This document shows positions 35,598 through 48,274 of a DNA stretch of 64,000 nucleotides, piece after piece. A model generated the notes under the pieces. That model saw nothing but the letters and a program-made list of their open reading frames with translations, was not told the origin of the DNA and did no database searches. Positions within the stretch are counted from its first letter, which is position 1, and every line of letters begins with the position of its first letter. Source of the stretch: Panorpa germanica (lineage: Eukaryota > Arthropoda > Insecta > Mecoptera > Panorpidae); NCBI GenBank assembly GCA_963678705.1, contig OY783205.1:28759034-28823033 (forward strand). The letters run 5' to 3'. A program made the position numbers and the translations under genes.

Positions 35598-38500
35598 TTA
35601 TGTGCTAAAAAAATAATCATTTTTTCCTAAATTTTTTTGGCGACAATCTGGACAATACCATTTACCTTTAGGTGGCACCATAATTCCTACACATTCAAAA
35701 TGGAACCACTCAATGGCACAGTTACTCCCATCACACGCTATCATTTCAGAAACTTCATCATATGGACACCTACAATAACAATAAACACTTTCACCTTCGC
35801 GGGCTTGACGAGCACCTGCAGGAGGTGGCATTACAGGCCACTGTGGTTGCTGCTGCACAGGCTGTTTTTGTACATACAGTGGAGGCTGGCTAATATGCAA
35901 AGCACCTTCATCACTAGTATCTGAATCAGTATCACTTGATTTGTCTGGTTCACTATCACTTGGTGGTTTAGCGGCCGCAGCTTTTTGAAGAATATGATGA
36001 ACTGGTAGGGGTGGTACTCTAGGGGGTTCAACTATACGAGGAGGTGGTGGTGGTGGCGTTCTTCTTACAGGTGAGGGTGTAGGAAGATCCTCCTTCCGCC
36101 ATGTTAACTGTGGGGGAGGTTGTGGTTTCATAACTCCGGTAATGCTGGGTGATCCAATATTAGTTCCAACGCCATCGTCATCACTGGAATAGCCATAAAA
36201 CTTATTCGGTATGCGCCGTCGTTTCGACGCTCGTTTGCTATCATAATCAGATCGTCTAGCTGATGCAGGTACTTGAAGGGGGGCAGCCATCATTGGAGAG
36301 ACCGAGGGCCCTGTTACAGTAGATGCAGGAGATGTAATTGGAGGGGAAGGTATTACAATAGGAGAAACAACATCAGGAATAGTCGGCAAAGACAATGTCA
36401 GTGGCGGCTGGTGATTATAAATATTAGAAGGAGCTGGAATGTTTAATTTTAATGTTAAATCTGAATGGATTGGTGTGCTACTACGTGACTTTTTATCTTT
36501 CTTACGCTTTTTAGTTTTCACTTTCTTTTTTGTCGGTGTTATCATTTCTTCTGGTGGTAAACTAGGTGTCGATGGTCTACTGTTGTCCAATATTGCTCCG
36601 TTACTAGAAGGGCCTACAGCAGCAAGTAACATTAACTGGTTACGTTTTTCCGCTAAAAGTTTATTTGCTAATCGCTGTGGATGTTCATCATAAAAATCTT
36701 CATCGGTTTCACTTTCTTCTGTTTCAAGATCAGATTCATAGATTTGTATCTCTGGTGGTGAAGTACGGGCTGGAACACCGGACAGTATGGACGGCTCATC
36801 AAGTCCCATTATGTCTACAGCAGAAATATTACTAGCAGCAATAGAAGTTTCGCTTTCCTTTTTCTTATTTTTAAGACGATCTCTTCTTCGTTCACGCTTT
36901 AAAGCGGTTTTACGCTTATTTTCGGAACTTGAACTGTCGCTGTCAGAACTGCTGCTAGATGAACTTGAAGAACCAGAGTTGCTGCTGCAACTACAATTTG
37001 AACCACACGTACAACTGCTACTATCTGTACTACTGCTGCTATCACTTGAAGATGAACTCGCGCTATTAACTCGTTTCAGTGGTTTTTTCTTTGGTGATTT
37101 CATTTTTTTCTTAGGACTGCTGATAGAAAGCAATGTACTGCTCTCTTCTATTTGTTCAGTAGCTACGCCATCAACTAGACAGTAATCATGATCCGATTGA
37201 CAAACATGTAATCTAATTGGTTCTTCTTCGGTTTTATTTTCAATACTAGCTTGATATGATTTGAAATTATCCCAAATATTGTCTACTACAGGAACAGGTT
37301 TTGCTTCTTCATCAATAGGACATTCTTCTGTCGGCCTTTTGATATCTTCTTTGTTTTCCTCATTCGTCGACGGTGATTTCTTTACTGCTATTTCCATCTT
37401 TGTTTCGTGTTCTGATTCATCACTGCTATCACTTTCAGATAAATTTAAAGCTGGTAAATCTACAACGACATCGTCTAGAGATGCATGTTCTTTATCTTTG
37501 CACGATTTTTTAGATTTCTTAGATTTTTTAGATTTTTTACAATCGTCGTTTTCTTTACTTTCATCTGATTCTTTATCCGTTAAAGGCATAGGTGTATCTA
37601 TCAGTTTATTTTCTGGATTTATATTATTTTCAATATTTATTCCCAATGGTAAAACAGGTAATGGTTCATTATGCAATGCTACATGTCGTAACAATAACTT
37701 TTTAGATATAAACTTCTGATCACACGCTTCTTCCGTACATGGATAAGGAGCTAAGCCATTATGCAATCGTTTATGGACTTTTAAAGCAACAGCTCGTGTG
37801 AAGCTTAAATTACATTCCTCACAAACGAATGAATTTGGCGGAGTACAAAAATGATAAACATGAGGCCATTTCTTCTGTAAACACCTCTTACATAAAACAC
37901 TCTCAGTACCATGTTTCCAAAATAAGTGCTTCGTAATATCTGGTTTGTTTCTATAAGCTATTCCACATCTGTAGCAAACATGATGCAATTTATGTTTCCA
38001 AACATGATTTGATAGTTTTGATTGATCGCCACAGGATTCTAAACATACATCACAAGCATGATGACGTTTTCTTAAATGGACCATTAATCGAAACGCTGAT
38101 GGTAAATTATCTAAATCACAAAGACAACATCTGAATGAAACTTCTTGAACGTTTACAACTTGTTCATAATTTCCTGGACAAAAATGACATAATAATTCGC
38201 TGTACGTGTAAAAGGTGTTTTTACACATAATACATAATAAAATAGCTTTCTGGTGACACTTTCTATTATGTAAATATAACTCTTTATGTATTTTAGTAAC
38301 AAATTTACATTGGAAACATTCATAAACACCATCGTATGGTGTAAATGTAGTTATATCTGTGCTGTCATAGTTTTCTAAATTGAAGTGCGTTGATTCCAGT
38401 TCCAGTAGACATTCTTTTATGCGTTTTACTATTGTTTTAGGGTATAATTCTTCGGCTGTGATACTTTCAACAGTTGCACGAAACCTGTGTTGTGCTATTA

Positions 38501-41471
38501 AGTGTAGTCCTATCTGTTTTCCATTAACTGCAATTTTTCTAGCGTGATTACAATACAAGCACGTATGTTTTGTATAATTTAAAAACTTTTTCAATAGTTC
38601 TACAATTGGAAATTTATGCAAAGGTTGTTCTAACGTTAAATCGTACAGTTGAACTTCTTCACCTGCTACTTGAATATGATCATTTTCTTCTAAAACTCCT
38701 TGCATAGTTATTTCATTGGAATTATCTAGGTGGTTTTCAAGGTTATTTTCTTCTGTAAAACTAACGTCATTCAAAATACTTGCTTCAGACATAGCATCAG
38801 TATTTGAATTATCTAATCCTTCTTCGTGAAATTCTGTTTCATTTTCCTTATTTTCATTTATATTTTCCATGGAAGCATCATTGTTTGAATCGCTGTGTTC
38901 ATCAATCTCCATCGTTAGTTTTTCACTATCTTCGCTATCAGAAGATGTATCTGATGGAATCTTATCATTAAAGGATTTAGGTAATGTTAATTTTACTGTA
39001 ATTTTTGGTAATTTATTTTCTGCTGCAGGTGCTTCTTGAATTACATCTTCACTAACTTCATCATTATCACTAGATTCATCTGTACTTGTATCTAAATCAC
39101 TTTCTTGTTTACTAACGTCTTCTGTATCGACTATTTCGGAAATATCTTGCAAATCATGTTTTATAGAATTATTTACACCGGATTCGGATTTTTCAATATC
39201 AGCATTTTCGATAATTTCTTTATTATCTGAAACACATATTTCTGTTTCTCTTGAAATTTCATCATTTGTAGTATTGATTTTATTCGAGGAATCTGTTTTT
39301 GTGTTAGGTTCTGTTGCATTTGGAGATGAAGTACCATCAATTTTTGATATATCGTTCTCCACTAAAGGTTCTTTATCATTTTCTGTACTTGAATTTAATA
39401 GTGCATCGTCCGATTGTTCATCTATTGCATCATTACTTATCTGTAAATTATCGATACAATTATTAGTTACTTCTTCTGTGTTTGTAGCTTCTGTTTCAAT
39501 AGAATCTACTGTTTGATTAGCACTTAGCAGCGACTTATTACTTAAACTATCTACACTACACCTATCTGTTTCAAATTCATTAGATGTATTCCTTTTAAAA
39601 TCAACATCATTTACTTCATCACTTGTATTTGGAAAGTAATCTTCTGGCGTCCCGTCTTCCATATTTACTTCATTGGCTGGAGAGCCAGGACTCAATTGAT
39701 TTTCTTCCATTTTTTGTTTGTCTATATCTTCTTCTACATCTTTAACAGATTTATCAGATATGCTACTATTATTAGATCCTGTTTTATAAATATCATCAGT
39801 ACTTGTATCAGCTGCATCAAAAACATTTTTAACTGCAACAACAGCAGCAGCGTTTTCTTCAGCAACTTCTGCCTGTAAGCTTTTAGTTGGCACGTCCGTT
39901 TCAGTGCTTTGAATATCTTTTGCTGCCACACATTCTACAGTTTTCTCCTTTGTTCTTTCTAAATTTTCTATTTCCGCTGAGTCTATTAATTCCTTTTCAA
40001 CAGCTGATTCTCTTGTCGCAGCATTTATACTGTCATGCATATCCACTTGGCAAAATCTAGCAGGATTAAATGAATGTTCATCGTTTTGCAATATATGTAT
40101 CTTTGATCTTGCTGGTGAATCACTGTCTCCAGTAACATGCGAACCTGGAGAAACTTTCGATTTCAATTTTTGAGCAGCAAGCTTTATCAACTGATCAGTT
40201 GGCATAGGATTCAATCTAGGTACAGAATGAGATTTCTTCTGAGTAGATGATGTAGGGCCTGGTGCTGCAGCTCCTTTTAAAGAAGGTGTTTTTGATGCTT
40301 TAGGTGCACCTTTACATTTTGGTTTATGTAAACCTTTTAACCCACATAAACCACAAGGTATTGCGAAGTCACTACAAACGTGATCTGAAAAATTATCTCT
40401 TTCTGTAAAAACATGTTCACACGTCGTACACATAAAAAAGCACGATCCCGCGTACGCCTCAAAAAGTTCTGCAGGATCTCCGTATTTTTTCTCTGCAACA
40501 TTGTGTTTGCTAACTAAATGTGATGATAGTTTTTCGGCATGTGAAAACATACCCAAACAGAATAAACAAATGTACCGCTTATGAACTGTTTTCATGTGTA
40601 AAAACAAATTCCAATTTTCATAGTAAGTACCACAGGCGGAGCATAGGTAGACTTTTCGAGTAATTCTAAAATTTGTTGATGAATTCGTTGGTGCTGCATT
40701 TTGATGCGGCGTCGGTGTTTGATGGTGTGAACTAGTTCCTTCAGACAAGCAGCTAACTTGATGATCCTTCAGAACTGCGTAAGATTGAAAAGAATCGTCA
40801 TTACAATGGTAACATTTAAATTTAATAGATGGTTGTAATCCTAAATACTGAGCGTATTCCAATTGTGGATCACCATATGAATTCGCTGAATGACGTTTAC
40901 CAAATTCTTTACCTTTTGTGACATTTGTCTTATTTTTAACAGGTGGTTGTATTGAAACTGGTTCCTTTGTAATTTCAATATCGGCTTCCGGTCTGGGAGG
41001 TCCAAAGCACTTATTGTTTGTTTGATCCGCTGGCACTTTGGAAATAGTTACATCGTCTTCCATAGTTGTTTTCGGAAGTAAATCAGATAAGCTTGAAGTT
41101 TGCTCCAATATTCTCTTTTTATATCCTTTGTAGGATGAGGATTTATTCCCAACTGACGATGTTGTTTCAACATCTTCTTTGTCAAAGCTATTAGAACGTT
41201 TTCGTTTCGTAGTTGCTTTAATTGTGGGTACAATTTGTTCATCATTAATGTTTTCAATTTTAGTAACAGCTTGGTTTTTGTTTTCCAAATCAACTGTAAT
41301 ATCATCTTGTTGAGATGTCACAACTTCCATATCATTTTTGTTATCCGAACCATTAACTTTAACTGTTTCATATGGTACGTTTGCATTATTTGATGTTACT
41401 TCCTCGCTTAGGTCAGAATGATCCATTTTACAAACAGCTGGAGGAGTTTTGTTTCCGTCACCGTCTTCCAT
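35598..41471 (-). CDS. MESR4: MESR4-like multi-zinc-finger protein with C-terminal PHD finger
   Basis: A single large coding exon of 1957 residues. The reading frame extends further up, to an ATG at 41504. An acceptor (ATGATTTCAG) lies just before GCGTTTTTTGG, so the true start is taken as the ATG at 41471 (MEDGDGNKT). A first C2H2 group lies at about 215-390 (FKCYHCNDDSF, YLCSACGTYYENW, FFMCTTCEHVF). A long acidic Ser/Asp/Glu-rich region follows. A second group of about nine fingers lies at about 965-1265, ending FVCEECNLSFTRAV and YPCTEEACDQKF. Lys-rich and poly-Ser segments come next. The C-terminal PHD finger (about 1895-1940) reads YCYCRCPYDEVSEMIACD and WFHFECVGI, an ING-like type expected to read histone H3 lysine methylation. 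This layout matches Drosophila MESR4, a nuclear regulator first found as a suppressor of Ras misexpression. The lack of introns in the coding part is notable beside its neighbours. Confidence 0.85.
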   Translation of the reverse strand: MEDGDGNKTPPAVCKMDHSDLSEEVTSNNANVPYETVKVNGSDNKNDMEVVTSQQDDITVDLENKNQAVTKIENINDEQIVPTIKATTKRKRSNSFDKEDVETTSSVGNKSSSYKGYKKRILEQTSSLSDLLPKTTMEDDVTISKVPADQTNNKCFGPPRPEADIEITKEPVSIQPPVKNKTNVTKGKEFGKRHSANSYGDPQLEYAQYLGLQPSIKFKCYHCNDDSFQSYAVLKDHQVSCLSEGTSSHHQTPTPHQNAAPTNSSTNFRITRKVYLCSACGTYYENWNLFLHMKTVHKRYICLFCLGMFSHAEKLSSHLVSKHNVAEKKYGDPAELFEAYAGSCFFMCTTCEHVFTERDNFSDHVCSDFAIPCGLCGLKGLHKPKCKGAPKASKTPSLKGAAAPGPTSSTQKKSHSVPRLNPMPTDQLIKLAAQKLKSKVSPGSHVTGDSDSPARSKIHILQNDEHSFNPARFCQVDMHDSINAATRESAVEKELIDSAEIENLERTKEKTVECVAAKDIQSTETDVPTKSLQAEVAEENAAAVVAVKNVFDAADTSTDDIYKTGSNNSSISDKSVKDVEEDIDKQKMEENQLSPGSPANEVNMEDGTPEDYFPNTSDEVNDVDFKRNTSNEFETDRCSVDSLSNKSLLSANQTVDSIETEATNTEEVTNNCIDNLQISNDAIDEQSDDALLNSSTENDKEPLVENDISKIDGTSSPNATEPNTKTDSSNKINTTNDEISRETEICVSDNKEIIENADIEKSESGVNNSIKHDLQDISEIVDTEDVSKQESDLDTSTDESSDNDEVSEDVIQEAPAAENKLPKITVKLTLPKSFNDKIPSDTSSDSEDSEKLTMEIDEHSDSNNDASMENINENKENETEFHEEGLDNSNTDAMSEASILNDVSFTEENNLENHLDNSNEITMQGVLEENDHIQVAGEEVQLYDLTLEQPLHKFPIVELLKKFLNYTKHTCLYCNHARKIAVNGKQIGLHLIAQHRFRATVESITAEELYPKTIVKRIKECLLELESTHFNLENYDSTDITTFTPYDGVYECFQCKFVTKIHKELYLHNRKCHQKAILLCIMCKNTFYTYSELLCHFCPGNYEQVVNVQEVSFRCCLCDLDNLPSAFRLMVHLRKRHHACDVCLESCGDQSKLSNHVWKHKLHHVCYRCGIAYRNKPDITKHLFWKHGTESVLCKRCLQKKWPHVYHFCTPPNSFVCEECNLSFTRAVALKVHKRLHNGLAPYPCTEEACDQKFISKKLLLRHVALHNEPLPVLPLGINIENNINPENKLIDTPMPLTDKESDESKENDDCKKSKKSKKSKKSCKDKEHASLDDVVVDLPALNLSESDSSDESEHETKMEIAVKKSPSTNEENKEDIKRPTEECPIDEEAKPVPVVDNIWDNFKSYQASIENKTEEEPIRLHVCQSDHDYCLVDGVATEQIEESSTLLSISSPKKKMKSPKKKPLKRVNSASSSSSDSSSSTDSSSCTCGSNCSCSSNSGSSSSSSSSSDSDSSSSENKRKTALKRERRRDRLKNKKKESETSIAASNISAVDIMGLDEPSILSGVPARTSPPEIQIYESDLETEESETDEDFYDEHPQRLANKLLAEKRNQLMLLAAVGPSSNGAILDNSRPSTPSLPPEEMITPTKKKVKTKKRKKDKKSRSSTPIHSDLTLKLNIPAPSNIYNHQPPLTLSLPTIPDVVSPIVIPSPPITSPASTVTGPSVSPMMAAPLQVPASARRSDYDSKRASKRRRIPNKFYGYSSDDDGVGTNIGSPSITGVMKPQPPPQLTWRKEDLPTPSPVRRTPPPPPPRIVEPPRVPPLPVHHILQKAAAAKPPSDSEPDKSSDTDSDTSDEGALHISQPPLYVQKQPVQQQPQWPVMPPPAGARQAREGESVYCYCRCPYDEVSEMIACDGSNCAIEWFHFECVGIMVPPKGKWYCPDCRQKNLGKNDYFFST

Positions 41472-41962
41472 TTCTCCAAAAAACGCTGAAATCATAATTG
41501 ACAATAATATATCTTAATTATTTTTGAGGTGTATTACAATCTCACAATATATTTGCATATTCAATACTACAATATATCCAAATCTAATAAGACATAACTC
41601 TAAATTCATTAATTCTCAAAATAAAATGATCTATATGAAAAGTGTAACCTTTAGTCATTTTTTCTTTAAATTTTTATGAAATTTCTAAATGGTTATACAT
41701 TATTCAGGATAACATTTAATGTAATTTTTCTATTGAATGCGTGTTATAATGTTTGAACTATAATAATAGTCAGATTACATACATACGTAAACAATTATAA
41801 TTGCATGTAAACATTTTATATTTCATTAACCAAATGCATAAATATTTTATATACAATACAAAATTCTTCTAAAATACGAGACGTTGTATAAAATGATCAA
41901 ATTTAAAGTAATATATATATAACATATACATAAATAATTGAAACAATTTCTAAGCATCTTAC

Positions 41963-42028
41963 CGTGACTAGATTTATAAGGAACTCTGTAAAATTGAAGA
42001 TCTACTGCTGGATGTACGACACAGGCAA
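41963..42028 (-). other. Probable 5' untranslated exon of MESR4
   Basis: On the minus strand an acceptor (TTTTAG) precedes TTGCCTGTGTCGTACATCC, and the segment ends at a strong donor (GTCACG|GTAAGA). It contains no ATG and would splice to the acceptor just upstream of the MESR4 start, giving a non-coding leader. Confidence 0.5.
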
Positions 42029-42876
42029 CTAAAACATATAATTAGAATTAAACAAAATGATAGGTTAAGATATTAAGCAGTATAGGAAACATAACAAAAG
42101 AATTTCACGATTTAAGAAGTGAATGACAAAGGACTTAAACGGGGCCATGACCATTATTTGCCAACTTTAATGGAGGCCTTGCTTGATGAAATTCTTTCTA
42201 ATAAATAAAGATTACCTTTACATATGCATATAATAAGTACCTTAAGCTATAATAGGGTCCAATTATACCTAAATCACTATATAATTGACGATCTAGCACT
42301 TTTTAAGCACAACAAGCAAACTAGAACTTATCAAACACTTCTTGCCCGCTCAAAAGGTTAGTGTAAAATGGCGTCTTCATGGAACGCAATGAGCTCCCAA
42401 ACGACGAAACGGGCAAAATCTCTTTGCAGTAAATGCATCGGAACTACCACCTTGCCGGCTATTAATACGCTATAATAATAATAGGGTTAACTTTATTGCC
42501 TGCATATATTTATATAAATCCATTTACAATTATAAAAATCTATATAAAAAAACATCTTTAGAATAAAAAAATTGAATAACATTATGAATTAATATTTTTT
42601 GGTGATTTTTAATGAAACCTGTAGTAATTAGCGGACATTTTGTTTTTCTTTTAGAGTTGCCATCATATAATTTTCAGCAGTTGCTCAAGTTATCCACAGA
42701 TGTCACATACGATAAAAATGTGTATATATTTGTTGATAACACAGTTTGCTATAATACTTTAAATTTTAAATATTCTGTTAATTATTCACTCCATAATTGT
42801 CTTATTGTTTTAATAAGAAACCTTAATTTGCATAGCTTCTAAAAAAAAATATTTTTATATAAAAACACAGATTAAA
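42029..42876. promoter_or_regulatory. Bidirectional promoter region, MESR4 and coiled-coil gene
   Basis: The two genes diverge across this 0.85 kb. The part at 42350-42470 is much less AT-rich than its surroundings (for example GCGGGCAAGAAG and GCCGGCAAGGTGG on the minus strand) and is a likely start region for MESR4. No TATA box can be assigned with confidence. AT-rich sequence precedes the coiled-coil gene's ATG. Confidence 0.4.
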
Positions 42877-44366
42877 ATGAGCAAAATATTAGATTTAGAA
42901 CATCTATTAAAAGAATTTTCTTTAATAAAAGAGGTATACAATTTTAAGTGTCGTTGATAATTCATTAAACCGAAGAAAAATAATAACTTTCTTTGCCCTT
43001 TTATAGAACTACAATAAGTTATTATTAAAGAAAACTCAAATGGAAAATATAATCAAAAATTTAAAAACTGAAATACATGATTCACGATTGCAAGTGCGCT
43101 CTCAACGTAACAATATAGATAGTCAACGAAATGCTGTTGTCGATTTGCAAAATGCAATGGATAAGTTAGTGGAAGAGAAGAAAAAACTATTGGATTTCAA
43201 ACATATTTCACAAGAAAGAGAACAAGAACTTAATGATAAGAATATGGTACTTCCAAAATAATTCCAAAAATATTTATGCTCAGTAATTTCATTCATATTG
43301 TAATAATTTATTTCTTCTATTGATATCATAGTAGGATTTGGAAAATATTTTATTATTAATCTAAGTAGCCTTTCTAGCCTTACTATTTCAAATTTATGAT
43401 ATATTTTAATAAAAGATAACGCTTTTTATATTTTTTATACATACTTATAGAAATATAAATCGACAATAGACGAATTAAACAAAACAATGGAGAATTTAAA
43501 AGCTCAGCATTTAGCAAAAATTCAACAAATAGAAAAAGAAGCGGTTGAAAAAGGTTTTGAAATATTTAATTAAAATATATATCATAAATATAATTAAAAA
43601 ATGCAATAATTACAATTATTCTTTAGTTGAAGCAGTGAATATAGATTTTGATATGGCTAACGTTCATTCCATAAGTCGCCAAGCTAGTTTGGAAAAAGAG
43701 ATGGAAATGGCGAATACTTTAAATAACCAGAAGGTCTGATTAATAATTTATATATAAAATTAAAAACTACTTACCTTTTCGAAATGAAACCGAAAATAGC
43801 TGCATCATTTCCATTTAAATGTCTGTTCATGAGTTAAGAGTTATGTTGCATCAGTTGAAACTATAATTTACAAAAAAAAAAAAAATGTTTATAGAAAATA
43901 TATTAAGTGTTCAACGAAATATCAAAATATTGTTGTCAATTAATACAGATTGTTTTAAGGTTACTATGGTTGTATTGGAATATGAAGAAAAGTTACGAAG
44001 AGCTAGTGAACAATTGGCCTCGCTTCAGAAGGAACTTCAAGCTCTAAAAAGTCGTAATTCTGCTGGAGGAAGCATTTATCAGAAGGTATTGTAATAAATT
44101 AAAAATAAAATTAAATATCATATATTTCATTTCTAAATTTTTGTTTTTAGAGAGTCCATGAATTGGAAAGTAAATTAAGACTTCTGGAGCAAGCTCAATT
44201 ACTTTCTCACAACAATCCCATATTACAACAAACACCTGTGAATACTAACACATCGGACCAACCACAAAATGAAATGGTCTCAACTTCCACTACCTCAGCA
44301 GGGGAAAGAAAAACTGTGCCTAAACGCAGGAAATTGTTTTCCATGAATCAACAAGATGATTATTAA
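42877..44366 (+). CDS. Unrecognised coiled-coil protein, 6 exons
   Basis: Exons 42877-42933, 43007-43246, 43451-43553, 43627-43733, 43960-44085 and 44151-44366 join in frame to 282 residues, starting MSKILDLEHLLKEFSLIKE. Almost all of residues 20-215 is heptad-like and rich in Lys, Glu, Gln and Leu, predicting a long parallel or antiparallel coiled coil; stretches include NAMDKLVEEKKKLLDF and SEQLASLQKELQALKSR. The C-terminus is disordered, with Thr/Ser and a basic patch (TVPKRRKLFS) that could be a nuclear localisation signal or a phosphorylation-controlled motif, ending NQQDDY. No membrane segment or enzyme motif is seen. A cytoskeletal, centrosomal or kinetochore role would fit, but nothing in the sequence proves it. 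The exon 5 acceptor (GTTTTAAG) is a little weak. It diverges from MESR4 and may share its promoter. Confidence 0.75.
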
Positions 44367-47300
44367 GTTTCTATTAAATGTTATAAATTTTAAATAAGTA
44401 CATTTTTTCATTATCACTAACAATTTATATTACAAATTAATATAAAAAATATATTAGAATAAAAATATTTAATTTGATTAAACAGTATTATCATTTAATC
44501 GAATTTTATATATGCAGCTTTCACGTAAAAATTTATTTTAATATAAAGCAAAATTATAAAATGTTTTGCCATTTACGTATTAGAATTTTAATACCTAATT
44601 TGATAATGATTATCTGTGCTACACCTAGCATACATTTCTAAACTCTCCAGGTGCAAATAAAATTATATTAAATTTAAAAAAAATATTTTTTTAATTCTTA
44701 TACTTTATTATATATAATTATGATAAACTGCGTGTAGTCGTTCTTGTAATTAATTTTATTAAGATTATTTAATATCGATTTATTAAACCTATAAATAATA
44801 TTAATCTATTTGTTATATTATATTTTCTATAAGTATCTAAATGTCTAAAAGCCACGATTGTTTTTCTGTTAAAGCGACAATTAAAACGAATAGCTTTACT
44901 CAAGCCTTATCTTATCTTAAAATATTGCAAGTGTTTTGGTCGTTTTAAAACAATCATTGTTATTTATTTTCAACTCACAGTCATTGATCAAGCTACTGAA
45001 AGTCAAATTAATTGAAATAAGGAAATATATATCTTAAACGTTACTAGTCTTTAAAAATTAACTAGTGTATTAAGTTAGCCATCACAGCGTTGTCATTTTA
45101 ATATCGTCAAAAGTTGTCATTTTAATATCGTTAATTTTATCTCAATAATTAACTTAACAGTATCTTGTTATCAAATAAAATTATTTCGAAAATATTTTAA
45201 AATCACTTGACTTCCAGTTGTTTGATAGATTAGAACAAGCCTATATATATGCAGCATTAAAATATTAGGCGAATTTATTTTTTCATAGCTCTCGTAATGT
45301 AATAGAAAACTACATCAATTGATTGTAGATTTGACTATTTCATAAACCAACAAAGTAAAATGTACCTAGTTCTGCAACACTGTATAGATAATTGTATCAG
45401 ATGATATGTTTTATTAATAAAATATTTTACTACTACCGCTTTGGATTTAGTTAGATTAACGCATGGAGATCTTATGTTTAAATTGATGCGCGTTTATTAA
45501 TTATGAAAATTAAGTCTATTGTAAATAAGATACTTAATATTCCACATTTTACTCCAACATTTTTGATCAAGATTCGCATTAAAATATACATTTAACAAAA
45601 AAATATTAATATGAGAATTTAATAAATAGATATAAAAACACAGTGTCAGAAAATGTGATGAAATAATTGTTCTTATCATAACGCTCTATATGTTTGATAA
45701 GCATGAATACCGGAAATAAAAATTGTAGAAGTTCCAAATTATTTTCAGATTGAAAGAGCTCGTTCGTGACTTTTGAAATTTTTAAGACGAGAATTAACGT
45801 TGTTTGTATTTGATATCGTACATTTTATGCTGCATATTCCTTTTGTAAAATATGTTGTTTAATGTCAGGCAAAAGGAAGATAAAAGAAATAATTTCAGTT
45901 CGAGACAATAAACGAGATAAAAATAATAAAATAATTGCATAAGGACTAAACAGGAATGAAAAATAAAATATGTATTTTTTGTTTTAGATAATCTATCGCA
46001 ATGTAATTTATTATGCCAATTTATCTTATAACATACAAGTTTGCGATGAACTCCTTGCGCAAAGAATTGTCAAATTGACTTGCATTGCGATAAACTAGCA
46101 GGGCAAGATTTTCTTATACCAATTGTCTTTATTATTCGAACATTCAACTATTTCTTTCATTCAAATCTTAATAAACACAACTTCCTTTGCTACATACTAT
46201 TTTCTTTCAGAGTATGCAGTAGTAATATTACAGCTACAATAATCTAGTATAAAATATATAAAAATGTTTAGAGGTTGGGTTTATTATCACTAAATAACAA
46301 AAAATTGTGCTTTTAATGACCTTGGTTGAATATATAAATAATATCATCAATTATTAATACATATAAATGATAGGAGATATTTTTGTTCGGATGACAAATC
46401 ATCAAAAACTTTAGCTGACGAGGAAGAAACCTTTCGTCAGAGCTAAGTAAAACTTTATGTATATTAAGTTTTTATTAACAATATATTGATATTATATGAG
46501 GGCAAGTTTGCTTTGTAACATGAAGTATATAATTAATAAATTTTCAATAATAAAATCAACTATGTACACTACTTTTCATTATTAAAATGATTCTATATTA
46601 CTATAGACGATATTCTCCTCTATTTTATTATTTTTATGTATCTTTTTAATTTTTAGAATATATAAAATTTTTTAAATATATATTTTTGGAATAATAAAAA
46701 TGGCATAAATATTTGCTTTCTTTTCGGAAGACTTAAAAATGATAACAAAAAAATTAAAAAATGGCCTATTATGTCACATTTCAGTTTTCCTTCTTTAAAT
46801 ATATACACAACCGTATTTTGAAACTATTAATTGTTGGTCATTGTTATTTAAATTGAACAATTTAATAAAATGGTAATTTACTCACTTTTTATATGAAGAT
46901 ATGAATTATAACGAATAAATAACAAGAGATGCACTTCGATGAACTCAAATTATTTTTTTATTTATAATGGTGCACTTACCATTACATGATTAAAATTATT
47001 AACGATGGTACATTTTAACTATTATCTAATATTTAAATAAAATACCACTTTACTAAATGTAATATATGACTAAATAATTTTATTAATTTGGAGTAATTGG
47101 ATAATAGTTTTTTATAATATACAGATAAATAAGAAACATATTTTCGTATAGAAAATGGCAAAGTATAAACACTTTCGATAAATATTAATTGGTGTTACTA
47201 TTTGTTCATGTTATATCTCAGTTGATTTTCATATAAAAATGTAAATATTAGTTATAATAATTCATTTTTTCATAATATTGATAATTTATCACTTATAGAA

Positions 47301-48274
47301 TACTTACTCTTAATAAATACTATTTTTTTCATATAAATATATTAAATTTATTTGTATTAGCTGCAAATGGAATGTCGGATTCTTAAGCTAAGAAATATAT
47401 ATTTCTTTCAATGTACCATGCGAGCTTCTTGAGTAATTTTCCTAAATATCGTAGATTTCAGTTTAAAGAAAATCAAGCAGTGATGATACAACCGCAAGCC
47501 TTCGTTGTAATTAATGCTAAATTATTGGAAACAAAACTTTTCTCATTATTTGAAACATTAAATACATATATTTTATTTGGAATGTAAAATATATATATGA
47601 AAAAATGAATTATAAATTTACTAATTCTTTCTATACATAATTTTATAATTACAATAATTTATTCTGATTTAATTTCTTTTAATGATCCAAAGCTATTTCA
47701 CTTTCCTTTAAATATAAATATGAGATTCAAATGCTTTGACACCTTTTGTTAAGTTATTTACAATAATTTTACAAGATATATAGGTTGTAAATGTCTTAAA
47801 ATATTGCTTCTAATCTTAAAATGTTACTCTACAGAATTAACTGACTTAAATCAATAATATTGTAATTATAGTAGAGAGAATAACAATAGTAGAGTTGTTA
47901 ATTTCTCACATTTGTTATTCAGATATATTATCCTTTTTACTTACCGTTACATAAATTTAACTACACTTAAAATCTTTATAAATATTAAATAATAGATTAT
48001 ATATATGTATATATATAAATATATATACATTATATATAATTACCGACTTTGACCTTTGACACAATTGAAATAATAGGATGTGTGACAGATTTTAACAGAT
48101 TACGCAATATAAAAAAATTGCATATATTAATTAAAACTGAATTATCTGGCACGTCTGTGGTGCTTAATATATTTCTTAATGTATCTATAAGATTTATAAT
48201 CTATTAGCATCTGTCAAATAATCATATAAATATAACAAATAATTTAAAATACCTTTAATTGGTCGGTCAGAGCT
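44367..48274. other. Long AT-rich gene-poor stretch
   Basis: About 3.9 kb with no supported exon. The right part probably is a long 3' UTR of mastermind, which is transcribed towards it. A near-perfect direct repeat (GTTGTCATTTTAATATCGT, twice at about 45090-45133) and an ATATAT-rich palindromic segment (48000-48040) are the only structures I noted. Confidence 0.4.

Noticed and set aside
36787..37185. Plus-strand open frame rich in Leu and Ser opposite MESR4
   Set aside because: It is the antisense shadow of the poly-Ser and acidic coding sequence of MESR4, with no independent start context or conserved motif.
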